Shown: piece after piece, positions 1-5,727 of the stretch
Layout: every line of letters starts with the position of its first letter
Position numbering within the stretch: the stretch's first letter is position 1
DNA from: an uncultured Hyphomonadaceae bacterium
GTDB lineage: Bacteria > Pseudomonadota > Alphaproteobacteria > Caulobacterales > Hyphomonadaceae
Reading direction: 5' to 3'
Length of the DNA: 5,858 nt
Assembly: GCA_937873805.1 (NCBI GenBank)
Contig: CALMWO010000606.1
Span: forward strand, 1-5,858
Notes under the pieces: generated by a model
What the model was told of the DNA's origin: nothing
The model's input: only the letters and a program-made list of their open reading frames with translations
The model's database searches: none
Position numbers and translations under genes: made by a program

Positions 1-827
1 TGGTAAGTGCGTGTCAAACATCGACGCCATCAACCGCCTTCACCGACCCTCCGCACGATGCGGCTCATCCGGCGCGGATGGAGGTACTGCACATTCCCAG
101 CGGCGGCGTCGAGATCAACGGTGTTGCCTATCTTGCGTCTGGCGCGGGCAAACATCCGACGCTCGTGATTTGCCATGGCTGGCCGGGTAACGAGAAGAAC
201 CTCGACCTCGCGCAGGCGGTGCGTAGAGCGGGCTGGAATGCCGTAACCTTCAACTATCGCGGCAGCTGGGGGAGCCCGGGCGAATTCCACTTCGCCCAAG
301 TGCCGGAGGATGCGGCGGCAGTGATCGCCTGGCTACGTACGCCAGAGGTCGCGGCGAAACTTGGTGTCGATCCGGCGCGCGTCGCCATCGCAGGACACAG
401 CATGGGAGGCTGGGCGACCGCGCAGGTCGCATCGAAGGACCCAATGCTGATGGGCGCCGTGCTGATTTCCGCCGCCGACATGGCGCGTCTGGGAGACATG
501 CCGCGTGCAGCGCGTGTTCAAGCAGCTTCCGGCAATGCGGAAACACTCGTGACCACCCCGGAGAAAATGGCGGACGAGTTGGCTGGTGCTGTGAAGGCGC
601 TCACACTGAAGAGCATGGCGCCGGGGCTTTCGAAGCTTCCCGTGCTGGTGCTGTCCTCTGATGATGGTCTGGCGGCGGGAACAGATGCGCTGGCGGCCGA
701 CATCCGGGGAGCTGGCGGCAAGGTCCAGACGGCGCATGAAGCGACCGACCATAGCTGGTCCGACAAACGGCTCAGGCTGGCCGGACTGGTGACCGACTGG
801 TTGAAGGCCCTGCCGGGCGGAAATTAG
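1..827 (+). CDS. Alpha/beta hydrolase, probable lipoprotein (5' end cut by window)
   Basis: Serine hydrolase of the alpha/beta fold; substrate unknown. The first Met is at 78, but the same frame is open back to base 3 and reads V-S-A-C-Q-T-S-T-P before a D-P-P-H-D-A-A-H-P-A-R stretch leading into that Met. V-S-A-C (codons 3–14) fits a lipobox, so the real start and signal peptide probably lie left of the window and the mature protein would begin at the Cys of codon 12–14. No convincing Shine-Dalgarno precedes the Met at 78. Numbering from that Met: HGWPGN at 33–38 fits the oxyanion-hole loop, GHSMG at 106–110 is the nucleophile elbow with Ser108, Asp195 or Asp196 in SSDDG is the likely acid, and His225 in TDHSW the likely catalytic base. 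All triad members appear present. The gene is convergent with the tRNA 14 bases downstream. The fold is certain enough; the lipoprotein reading is inference. Confidence 0.82.
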   Translation, partial: VSACQTSTPSTAFTDPPHDAAHPARMEVLHIPSGGVEINGVAYLASGAGKHPTLVICHGWPGNEKNLDLAQAVRRAGWNAVTFNYRGSWGSPGEFHFAQVPEDAAAVIAWLRTPEVAAKLGVDPARVAIAGHSMGGWATAQVASKDPMLMGAVLISAADMARLGDMPRAARVQAASGNAETLVTTPEKMADELAGAVKALTLKSMAPGLSKLPVLVLSSDDGLAAGTDALAADIRGAGGKVQTAHEATDHSWSDKRLRLAGLVTDWLKALPGGN

Positions 828-841
828 GATTTAGAGAGGGC

Positions 842-916
<75 letters not shown>

Positions 917-919
917 ACT

Positions 920-933
920 TCCGCCGAAGCGGA
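920..933 (-). repeat. UUCG-loop hairpin in the probable tRNA-Thr leader
   Basis: Read on the minus strand, TCCGC-TTCG-GCGGA is a perfect 5-bp stem closed by a C(UUCG)G tetraloop, an unusually stable RNA loop. It ends 3 bases before the first base of tRNA-Thr. A weak promoter-like pair upstream (TTCCAA, 16 bases, TTATGC ending at 941) would start transcription about where the hairpin begins, placing it in the pre-tRNA leader. The hairpin is seen directly; its role and the promoter are inference. Confidence 0.45.
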
Positions 934-934
934 G

Positions 935-969
935 GCGTTCGCATAACGGAAACGCTTCCGAATTGGAAG
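935..969. repeat. Overlapping inverted repeats between tRNA-Thr and the small gene
   Basis: Three short inverted repeats share bases and cannot all form at once: GCGTT/AACGC (935–939 with 951–955), CGGAA/TTCCG (947–951 with 956–960) and CTTCC/GGAAG (955–959 with 965–969). They lie in the divergent gap that must carry the tRNA promoter and any promoter of the small gene. The last arm overlaps the Shine-Dalgarno-like GGAAGAGGA at 965–973. Short repeats of this size may be chance. Confidence 0.4.
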
Positions 970-976
970 AGGACGC

Positions 977-1156
977 ATGGGGTCGGAGAGAATGTCGCGG
1001 AATCCCCCGGAAAAGCCCACAAAACAGACTACCGAGGCCCAGCGGCGGGAAAAACGACTCGCCGAGGCGTTGCGGGCAAATCTTAAGCGCCGGAAAGCTG
1101 TAGGGCCGTCCGGCCCGCAGAATACCCCCGGAAAGCCCGATGCAGGCGAGGAATAG
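977..1156 (+). CDS. Small basic conserved protein upstream of murA
   Basis: A 59-residue frame ending in TAG just ahead of murA. It begins M-G-S-E-R-M-S-R-N-P, is rich in Lys, Arg, Glu and Pro, and has a central basic helix-like core, RLAEALRANLKRRK, at residues 27–40. I recall short proteins with this kind of core (RLAEALRxNLxRRK) annotated as hypothetical directly upstream of murA in many alphaproteobacteria, which is the main reason to call this a gene. GGAAGAGGA (965–973) lies 3 bases before the ATG at 977. A second in-frame ATG at 992 has GGAG only 3 bases upstream and could be the real start (54 residues). No signal peptide or membrane segment is visible. The gene ends 49 bases before murA on the same strand, so co-transcription is likely. 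Function unknown; the charge suggests binding to RNA or another acidic partner, but that is a guess. Confidence 0.72.
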   Translation: MGSERMSRNPPEKPTKQTTEAQRREKRLAEALRANLKRRKAVGPSGPQNTPGKPDAGEE

Positions 1157-1169
1157 GCGGAACCGCGCC

Positions 1170-1197
1170 TTGTCGCCGCCGAATTCGGGCCCATAAC
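1170..1197 (+). promoter_or_regulatory. Candidate murA promoter
   Basis: TTGTCG (1170–1175), a 16-base spacer and CATAAC (1192–1197) resemble sigma-70 -35 and -10 boxes at about four of six positions each. Transcription would begin close to the murA ATG at 1206. No Shine-Dalgarno sequence precedes that ATG, which fits a leaderless or near-leaderless message. Such weak matches are common by chance. Confidence 0.3.
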
Positions 1198-1205
1198 CTC
1201 GCCTC

Positions 1206-2477
1206 ATGGACAAGCTCTCGATTCTCGGAAACGGCCCCCTTGAGGGACGCATCCCCATCTCCGGCGCCAAGAACTCGGCCCTGAAGCTTCAGGCCGCATC
1301 GCTCCTGTGCGAGGAGCCGCTGGTGCTGACGTCCATGCCGAACCTGGCGGACACGCGCTTCATGGCAGACCTGCTGCGCAATCTCGGCGTCGAGGTGGAA
1401 TGGCCCAAGGGCGAGGCCCTTTGCCGGATGCACGCGGCAAATATCACGTCGACCATCGCGCCATATGACCTCGTGCGGAAGATGCGGGCGACGTTCAACG
1501 TCCTCGGTCCGCTGCTCGCCCGTGTTGGACACGCGACAGTGTCGCTGCCTGGAGGTTGCGCTATTGGCGCACGGCCGGTGGACCTGCACCTCAAGGCGTT
1601 TGAGGCGATGGGCGCCGATATCGTCATTGAAGAAGGCTATGTGAAAGCGGCGGCGCTGCGCGGCCTCAGAGGCGCTCACATCAACTTCCCGTTCGTTTCG
1701 GTGGGCGCGACCGAGCACGCCATGCTGGCCGCAGCGCTGGCGCATGGAGAGACCATTCTTGAGAACGCGGCGGCCGAGCCGGAAATCAGCGATCTTGCAA
1801 ACTGCCTCAACGCTTGCGGCGCGAAAATCACCGGGCATGGAACGTCGACCATCCGCATTCAGGGCGTTGCGAAGCTTACGGGCGCCCGCCACGACGTTAT
1901 CGCAGACCGGATTGAGGCCGGCACGTTCGCCATTGCGGCGGCTGCTGCTGGCGGCAACGTGTTCCTCGAAGGTGCGCGCGCTGAGGATCTGGGGGCCTTG
2001 ATCGATGCGTTGCGTCGTGCGGGCGTGACGGTCGAGGTTGAGTCAAAAGGCCTGCGTATCAAGCGGAATGGCGGCGGGCTGGTGGCGGTTGACGTGGATA
2101 CGCGGCCGCATCCGGGTTTCCCGACCGACCTGCAGGCGCAATTCATGGCGCTGATGAGTATTGCGGAAGGCACGAGCACGATCCGCGAGAACATTTTCGA
2201 GAACCGCTTCATGCACGCGCCAGAGCTCAGCCGCCTTGGCGCCAACATCACCGTTCGGGGCAATGAGGCGATCGTTAAGGGTGTTCCAAAGCTCAAAGGC
2301 GCTCCCGTGATGGCGACCGACCTTCGGGCTTCAGTGAGCCTAGTGATCGCTGCGCTCGTGGCTGAGGGTGAAACCACCGTGAACCGGATTTACCATCTCG
2401 ACCGTGGTTTCGAGCGACTGGAAGAGAAGCTCGGACGTTGCGGGGCGAAGATCACGCGGTCTGGCGATTCTGCCTGA
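1206..2477 (+). CDS. murA: UDP-N-acetylglucosamine 1-carboxyvinyltransferase
   Basis: MurA makes the first committed step of peptidoglycan synthesis in the cytoplasm, moving enolpyruvyl from phosphoenolpyruvate to UDP-GlcNAc; it is the fosfomycin target. The 423 residues match the family's usual length of about 420 and start MDK, as in E. coli. Key residues are all present with a steady +3 shift after the N-terminus: Lys22-Asn23 in GAKN, Arg94 (E. coli Arg91), the catalytic Cys118 in PGGCAIGARPVDLH (E. coli Cys115), Asp308 in GFPTDLQAQF (Asp305) and Arg400 in YHLDRGFERLEEKL (Arg397). The catalytic Cys rather than Asp implies ordinary fosfomycin sensitivity at the target. The upstream sequence aacctcgcctc lacks a Shine-Dalgarno. 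It heads the cluster, with the small basic gene before it and DUF2948 after a 92-base gap. Confidence 0.98.
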   Translation: MDKLSILGNGPLEGRIPISGAKNSALKLQAASLLCEEPLVLTSMPNLADTRFMADLLRNLGVEVEWPKGEALCRMHAANITSTIAPYDLVRKMRATFNVLGPLLARVGHATVSLPGGCAIGARPVDLHLKAFEAMGADIVIEEGYVKAAALRGLRGAHINFPFVSVGATEHAMLAAALAHGETILENAAAEPEISDLANCLNACGAKITGHGTSTIRIQGVAKLTGARHDVIADRIEAGTFAIAAAAAGGNVFLEGARAEDLGALIDALRRAGVTVEVESKGLRIKRNGGGLVAVDVDTRPHPGFPTDLQAQFMALMSIAEGTSTIRENIFENRFMHAPELSRLGANITVRGNEAIVKGVPKLKGAPVMATDLRASVSLVIAALVAEGETTVNRIYHLDRGFERLEEKLGRCGAKITRSGDSA

Positions 2478-2538
2478 TTTTCGGGCCGCTCGGAGCGCGC
2501 TGGAGCCTTCTGGCAATCTGGTCTAGGGAAGTCCCGCT

Positions 2539-2552
2539 TGGGCATATGCCCA
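2539..2552. repeat. Perfect 14-bp palindrome in the murA–DUF2948 gap
   Basis: TGGGCATATGCCCA is fully self-complementary and lies 17 bases before the chosen DUF2948 start. A shorter inverted repeat, GGGA-AG-TCCC, sits just upstream (about 2526–2535). Together they occupy much of the 92-base gap. This could be an operator or a stem in the message near the ribosome site, but about one such 14-bp palindrome is expected per 16 kb by chance. Confidence 0.4.
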
Positions 2553-2569
2553 CGAACGCGGAAGAGCTT

Positions 2570-3010
2570 ATGGCGACGAGTGTACTGAAACTGCTGGCGG
2601 AGGATGCTGAAGGTCTCGGCATCATCGCATCGGCTGTTCAGGACAGCCTCGTGAAGCCCGAGGGTCTCAAGCTCGACGGTCGCTCGCGCACATTCGGACT
2701 CGAGATCAACCGGTTCCAATGGGAACGCGCGGGCAAGCGCATTCCGTTCTTTCGGTCGCGAGCAATGCTCGCGTTCGCTGGCGTTCAAAACGTTCGCAGC
2801 CGCGCTGTATCCAGAGATATCGATGCGGTGCATTCGTTGATCGACGTAAGGTTTGCGCCCGATGGAGAAGCGCCGGCCGGCGTGATTACGCTGATCTTTG
2901 CGGGCGAGACGCAGATTCAGCTGACCGTAGAATGCATCGACGTGACATTGCTGGATATCGGCTCGGCATGGCCGACGCGTCGCAAGCCTGATCACGAGAA
3001 GCGAGCATGA
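2570..3010 (+). CDS. DUF2948 family protein
   Basis: A conserved protein of unknown function, which I place in DUF2948 from recall of the family pattern and of its position between murA and hisD in alphaproteobacteria. At 146 residues it has the expected length. Landmarks are LKLLAEDAE (6–14), INRFQWE (46–52), LIFAG (108–112) and ECIDVTLLDIGSAWP (121–135). No signal peptide or membrane helix is visible, so it is probably cytoplasmic. I chose the ATG at 2570 because GGAAGAG (2560–2566) precedes it by 3 bases and the family homology begins there. The frame stays open upstream (Mets at 2546 and 2438), but 2438 lies inside murA and 2546 has no well-placed ribosome site and falls inside the palindrome. 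The stop TGA overlaps the hisD ATG (ATGA at 3007–3010), implying coupled translation. No catalytic motif is evident. Confidence 0.85.
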   Translation: MATSVLKLLAEDAEGLGIIASAVQDSLVKPEGLKLDGRSRTFGLEINRFQWERAGKRIPFFRSRAMLAFAGVQNVRSRAVSRDIDAVHSLIDVRFAPDGEAPAGVITLIFAGETQIQLTVECIDVTLLDIGSAWPTRRKPDHEKRA

Positions 3011-4305
3011 GCATTCGCCGCTTCGATGCGTCCGCTCCCGATTTTGTCGAGGTGTTCGGCAAGTTCCTCGCGTTGCGCCGCGCGCAGGGCACAGAGGATG
3101 TGCATGCCAAGACGGCCGTAATTGTTCGTGACGTTCGCGAGCGCGGCGGAGAAGCGGTCGCCAGTTACACAAGCCGCTTCGAAAGTGTGACGCTGAACGT
3201 CGAAACGCTGGCGGCCGATGGCATCGATTTGTTTGAGGCGGCTGAGCGCTGCAAGCCGACCGTGCGCGAAGCGTTGAATTTCGCGGCCGATCGGATCGAG
3301 ACCTATCACGCGCAGCAGAAGCCACAGGATCACTCGTTCACCGATCCAGCTGGCCTCGAGTTGGGCTGGCGCTGGACGCCGGTCGATGCAGTCGGTCTCT
3401 ACGTTCCTGGCGGGCGTGCCAGCTATCCAAGCTCGGTGCTGATGAACGCGGTTCCGGCGCGCGCTGCGGGCGTAAAGCGCATCGTCATGACGTCTCCGGT
3501 ACCCGGCGGTCAGATGAACCCAGCGGTTGCGTATGCCGCTATCCGAGCGGGCGTGACGGAGTTCTATCCGATTGGCGGCGCGCAGGCTGTTGCGGCGCTG
3601 GCTTATGGGGCAGGGCGCCTGAAGCCAGTCGACAAGATCGTCGGCCCCGGAAATGCCTATGTAGCAGCGGCTAAGCGCATCGTGTTTGGCGACGTAGGAA
3701 TCGACACGATCGCCGGTCCTTCCGAAATCACGGTCGTAGGCGACAACCAGAACAGCCCGGAATGGATTGCCGCAGATCTTCTGTCCCAGGCGGAGCACGA
3801 TCCGCTGGCGCAATCGATCCTGGTCACAGATGACGCTGACTGGGCATCGCGTGTTGAGGCGGCGGTCGAACGGCAGATGGTCATGCTGGCGACGGGTGAG
3901 ACGGTTGCGCAAGCCTGGAAGGATTACGGCGCCATTGTCCTGGCCCCACTCAGTCGCGCAGCCGAGATCGTGAACCAGATTGCTCCCGAACACGTTGAAC
4001 TTGCAGTCGCCGATCCTGATAGCATTGCAAAAGACATCCGCCACTCCGGAGCGATCTTCCTTGGTCGATGGGCCCCCGAAGCTTTGGGCGACTATGTAAC
4101 AGGCTCGAACCACGTTCTGCCGACATCCGGTGCGGCGCGGTTCGCGTCCGGGCTTTCGGTAATTGATTTCATGAAGCGCACCTCAATCCAGCGCATCAGC
4201 GAGGCAGGCTTCCGCCATCTTGCGCAAGCGGCCGAAACTCTGGCGAACGCCGAGGGGCTGCCGGCGCATGGCCTGTCCGTTTCCATCAGACGGGGCGATG
4301 GATGA
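3007..4305 (+). CDS. hisD: Histidinol dehydrogenase
   Basis: HisD is a cytoplasmic zinc enzyme that oxidises L-histidinol to L-histidine in two NAD-dependent steps, the end of histidine synthesis. The 432 residues match the usual length. Expected residues are present with a +2 shift from E. coli: zinc ligands Gln261 and His264 in SQAEHDP, Asp362 in GDYVTGSNHVLPT and His421 in LPAHGLSVSIR, and the catalytic pair Glu328-His329 in APEHVEL. GPGNAYVAAAKR (213–224) and IDTIAGPSEI (232–241) are the other family signatures. The ATG overlaps the DUF2948 stop by 4 bases, and GAGAAG (2996–3001) lies 5 bases upstream as a weak ribosome site. Its own TGA overlaps the next ATG. No other his genes are in the window, so hisD sits apart from a classic his operon here. 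Confidence 0.98.
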   Translation: MSIRRFDASAPDFVEVFGKFLALRRAQGTEDVHAKTAVIVRDVRERGGEAVASYTSRFESVTLNVETLAADGIDLFEAAERCKPTVREALNFAADRIETYHAQQKPQDHSFTDPAGLELGWRWTPVDAVGLYVPGGRASYPSSVLMNAVPARAAGVKRIVMTSPVPGGQMNPAVAYAAIRAGVTEFYPIGGAQAVAALAYGAGRLKPVDKIVGPGNAYVAAAKRIVFGDVGIDTIAGPSEITVVGDNQNSPEWIAADLLSQAEHDPLAQSILVTDDADWASRVEAAVERQMVMLATGETVAQAWKDYGAIVLAPLSRAAEIVNQIAPEHVELAVADPDSIAKDIRHSGAIFLGRWAPEALGDYVTGSNHVLPTSGAARFASGLSVIDFMKRTSIQRISEAGFRHLAQAAETLANAEGLPAHGLSVSIRRGDG

Positions 4306-4775
4306 CAGACAAGGCCCGCATCGCTTCGATCCAGATCGACGACAGAAGTCTGGCGCCCGCCGGGCCGGATGCGGAGCACGAGCGCAAGGTTGCGATCTTT
4401 GACCTGCTCGAGGGCAATCATTTCAAGGTCATTGGGCACGACGGGGGGCCGTACAATGTTGTCCTGTCGCTGGCTGACAACCGCCTGGTGTTCGACATTT
4501 CGGAAGAAGGTGGCCCGCCCGTCAGGAAGCTGCTCTTGTCGCTCACGGCGCTGCGTCGGGTGATCAAGGACTATTTCATGATCTGCGACAGCTATTACGA
4601 CGCTATCCGCAACTCGACGCCCTCACAGATAGAGGCGATCGATATGGGCAGGCGGGGGCTGCATAATGAGGGGTCGCAGGTTTTGACGGAGAGGCTGGCG
4701 GAGAAGGCCGAGGTGGACTTCGATACGGCCCGCCGGTTGTTCACCCTGGTCTGTGCGCTGCACGCCCGGAGCTGA
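4302..4775 (+). CDS. UPF0262 family protein
   Basis: Conserved protein of unknown function, 157 residues, the family's usual length. It belongs to UPF0262, known to me from alphaproteobacteria directly after hisD. Landmarks are HERKVAIFDLLEGN (26–39), the motif HDGGPYNVVLSLADNRLVFDI (46–66), DYFMICDSYYDAI (90–102), AIDMGRRGLHNEGS (112–125) and a C-terminal helix DFDTARRLFTLVCALHAR (139–156). No signal peptide or membrane segment is visible. The ATG overlaps the hisD stop (ATGA at 4302–4305), so translation is probably coupled and the protein made at a level tied to HisD. Histidine-linked or cell-envelope roles would both be guesses. In related genomes I recall a low-molecular-weight phosphatase gene next; here a non-coding gap follows. 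Confidence 0.88.
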   Translation: MTDKARIASIQIDDRSLAPAGPDAEHERKVAIFDLLEGNHFKVIGHDGGPYNVVLSLADNRLVFDISEEGGPPVRKLLLSLTALRRVIKDYFMICDSYYDAIRNSTPSQIEAIDMGRRGLHNEGSQVLTERLAEKAEVDFDTARRLFTLVCALHARS

Positions 4776-4785
4776 TTTTTCCTAG

Positions 4786-4798
4786 GAATCGACGAATC
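4786..4798. promoter_or_regulatory. Two GANTC (CcrM-type) sites 8 bp apart
   Basis: GAATC-GAC-GAATC gives two GANTC sites, at 4786–4790 and 4794–4798, in the 80-base gap before infA. Methylated GANTC at promoters is the recognition basis for the GcrA/CcrM cell-cycle control of alphaproteobacteria. By eye I count only ten GANTC sites in the whole window, about 23 being expected from base count alone, so the pair stands out. A perfect TTCCTAGGAA palindrome (4779–4788) overlaps the first site. Methylation and regulation are inferred. Confidence 0.45.
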
Positions 4799-4818
4799 CC
4801 CGGGAAAGCGTGTATAGG
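4789..4818 (+). promoter_or_regulatory. Candidate infA promoter
   Basis: TCGACG (4789–4794), an 18-base spacer and TATAGG (4813–4818) form the best sigma-70-like pair in the gap between UPF0262 and infA. The -35 lies across the GANTC pair. Transcription would start near 4825, leaving a leader of about 30 bases with a good ribosome site. An independent promoter for infA is expected because the 80-base gap breaks the run of overlapping genes. The match is moderate and unproven. Confidence 0.4.
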
Positions 4819-4844
4819 GGCGCCTGCAAGACGATCCGCTGCCA

Positions 4845-4851
4845 AAGGGAG
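4845..4851 (+). promoter_or_regulatory. Strong infA ribosome binding site
   Basis: AAGGGAG lies 4 bases before the infA ATG at 4856. It is the best Shine-Dalgarno match in the window, against weak or absent ones at murA, maf and the RNase gene. That fits an abundant translation factor. Confidence 0.7.
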
Positions 4852-4855
4852 CTTC

Positions 4856-5074
4856 ATGGCGAAGGAAGAACTTATCGAGTTTGAAGGCACTATCGTGGAA
4901 CTTCTGCCCAATGCGACGTTCCGGATAAAGCTTTCCAACGACCACGAAATCATTGGCCACACGGCTGGAAAGATGCGGAAAAACCGCATCCGCGTGCTCA
5001 CGGGCGACAAGGTGCTCGTCGAGATGACGCCTTACGACCTGACCAAAGGGCGCATCACCTACCGCTTCAAATGA
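4856..5074 (+). CDS. infA: Translation initiation factor IF-1
   Basis: IF-1 binds the A site of the 30S ribosomal subunit during initiation and helps IF-2 and IF-3 place the initiator tRNA. The 72 residues form a single S1-type OB fold and match the family over the whole length: MAKEELIEFEG at the start, VELLPNATFRIKL (14–26), HTAGKMRKNRIRV (35–47) with the basic RNA-binding loop, and YDLTKGRITYRFK (60–72) at the end. The start is fixed by MAKE and the strong AAGGGAG site. The TGA overlaps the maf ATG (ATGA at 5071–5074). infA followed by maf is a recurring alphaproteobacterial arrangement and suggests co-transcription from the promoter in the 80-base gap. Confidence 0.98.
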   Translation: MAKEELIEFEGTIVELLPNATFRIKLSNDHEIIGHTAGKMRKNRIRVLTGDKVLVEMTPYDLTKGRITYRFK

Positions 5075-5727
5075 GCCAGGCCCCGGGGCCCCACGCGCGG
5101 CTTGCGCTCGCCAGCGCGAGCCCGCGGCGGCTTGCCTTGCTGGAACAGATCGGGCTTCGGCCTGATGACGTCATTCCGGCCGACATTGATGAAACGCCGC
5201 TGAGGGATGAACGCCCTCGCCAGCTGGCGTTGAGGCTTGCCATGGGCAAGGGCCGGGCAGCCAAAGCCCGGCTGGGCTCTACTACCAATGCCGCGGACGC
5301 CGAAAGTGACGCGCCTAATAGCTTTATTATGAGCGCCGACACGGTGGTCGCCGTCGGTCGCCGGATCTTGCCCAAGGCAGAGACCGAGGCAGACGCGCGG
5401 GCGTGCCTCAAGCTTCTGTCGGGACGGGCGCATGACGTGATGACGGCGGTGGCTGTTCTTGCGCCGGATGGACGCGAGGCGTCGCGTGTTGTCGAGAGCC
5501 GGGTGACGTTCAAGCGTCTGTCGCTGGCCGAGGTCGAGGGCTACGTCGCTAGCGGCGAGTGGCAGGGCAAAGCCGGCGGTTACGCTATTCAGGGAATTGC
5601 CGGCGGCTTGGTCACTGATGTGTCTGGTTCATACTCCGCAATCGTCGGTCTGCCGCTTTACGAGAGCGCCTCGCTGCTTGAAGGCCTGGGCTATCCTGTG
5701 GGGCGCCGCTGGAACGTGAAGACGTGA
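5071..5727 (+). CDS. maf: Maf family nucleoside triphosphate pyrophosphatase
   Basis: Maf proteins hydrolyse non-canonical or pyrimidine nucleoside triphosphates to monophosphate and pyrophosphate, acting as house-cleaning enzymes in the cytoplasm; some affect septation. Family signatures are LALASASPRRLALLEQIGL (11–29), the catalytic-region Asp90 in SADTVVAVG, Lys102 in LPK, SGRAHDVMTAVAVL (117–130), and GGYAIQGIAGGLVTDVSGSY (169–188) followed by IVGLPLYE. The GSYSAIVGLPL form resembles the dTTP/UTP-acting group (YhdE-like) rather than the m7GTP-acting YceF group; that assignment is inference. At 218 residues it is somewhat longer than the usual 190–200, owing to an N-terminal leader and a polar insertion at about 70–85 (STTNAADAESDAPNSF) before the SADT motif. 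It overlaps infA by 4 bases and has no clear ribosome site of its own, so it probably depends on infA translation. Its stop overlaps the next GTG start. Confidence 0.94.
   Translation: MSQAPGPHARLALASASPRRLALLEQIGLRPDDVIPADIDETPLRDERPRQLALRLAMGKGRAAKARLGSTTNAADAESDAPNSFIMSADTVVAVGRRILPKAETEADARACLKLLSGRAHDVMTAVAVLAPDGREASRVVESRVTFKRLSLAEVEGYVASGEWQGKAGGYAIQGIAGGLVTDVSGSYSAIVGLPLYESASLLEGLGYPVGRRWNVKT

Noticed and set aside
2438..2569. Longer DUF2948 form starting at 2438 or 2546
   Set aside because: The 2438 start would overlap murA by 40 bases, the added residues do not look like the family, and 2546 lacks a placed ribosome site. GGAAGAG before 2570 fits better.
2390..4113. Long minus-strand frames of 311 and 373 codons (2390–3325 and 2992–4113)
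   Set aside because: They lie opposite murA's end, DUF2948 and hisD, are rich in Arg and Cys, show no family motif, and are shadows of GC-rich coding sequence.
4752..4780. Possible terminator after UPF0262 (GTGC-GCT-GCAC stem and a later run of five T)
   Set aside because: The stem is only 4 bp and is 14 bases from the T run, so it is not a canonical intrinsic terminator.
5252..5272. Perfect 7-bp inverted repeat GCCGGGC/GCCCGGC with a 7-base loop inside maf
   Set aside because: It lies in a coding stretch of GC-rich codons (KGRAAKARLG), has no T run after it, and may be chance.
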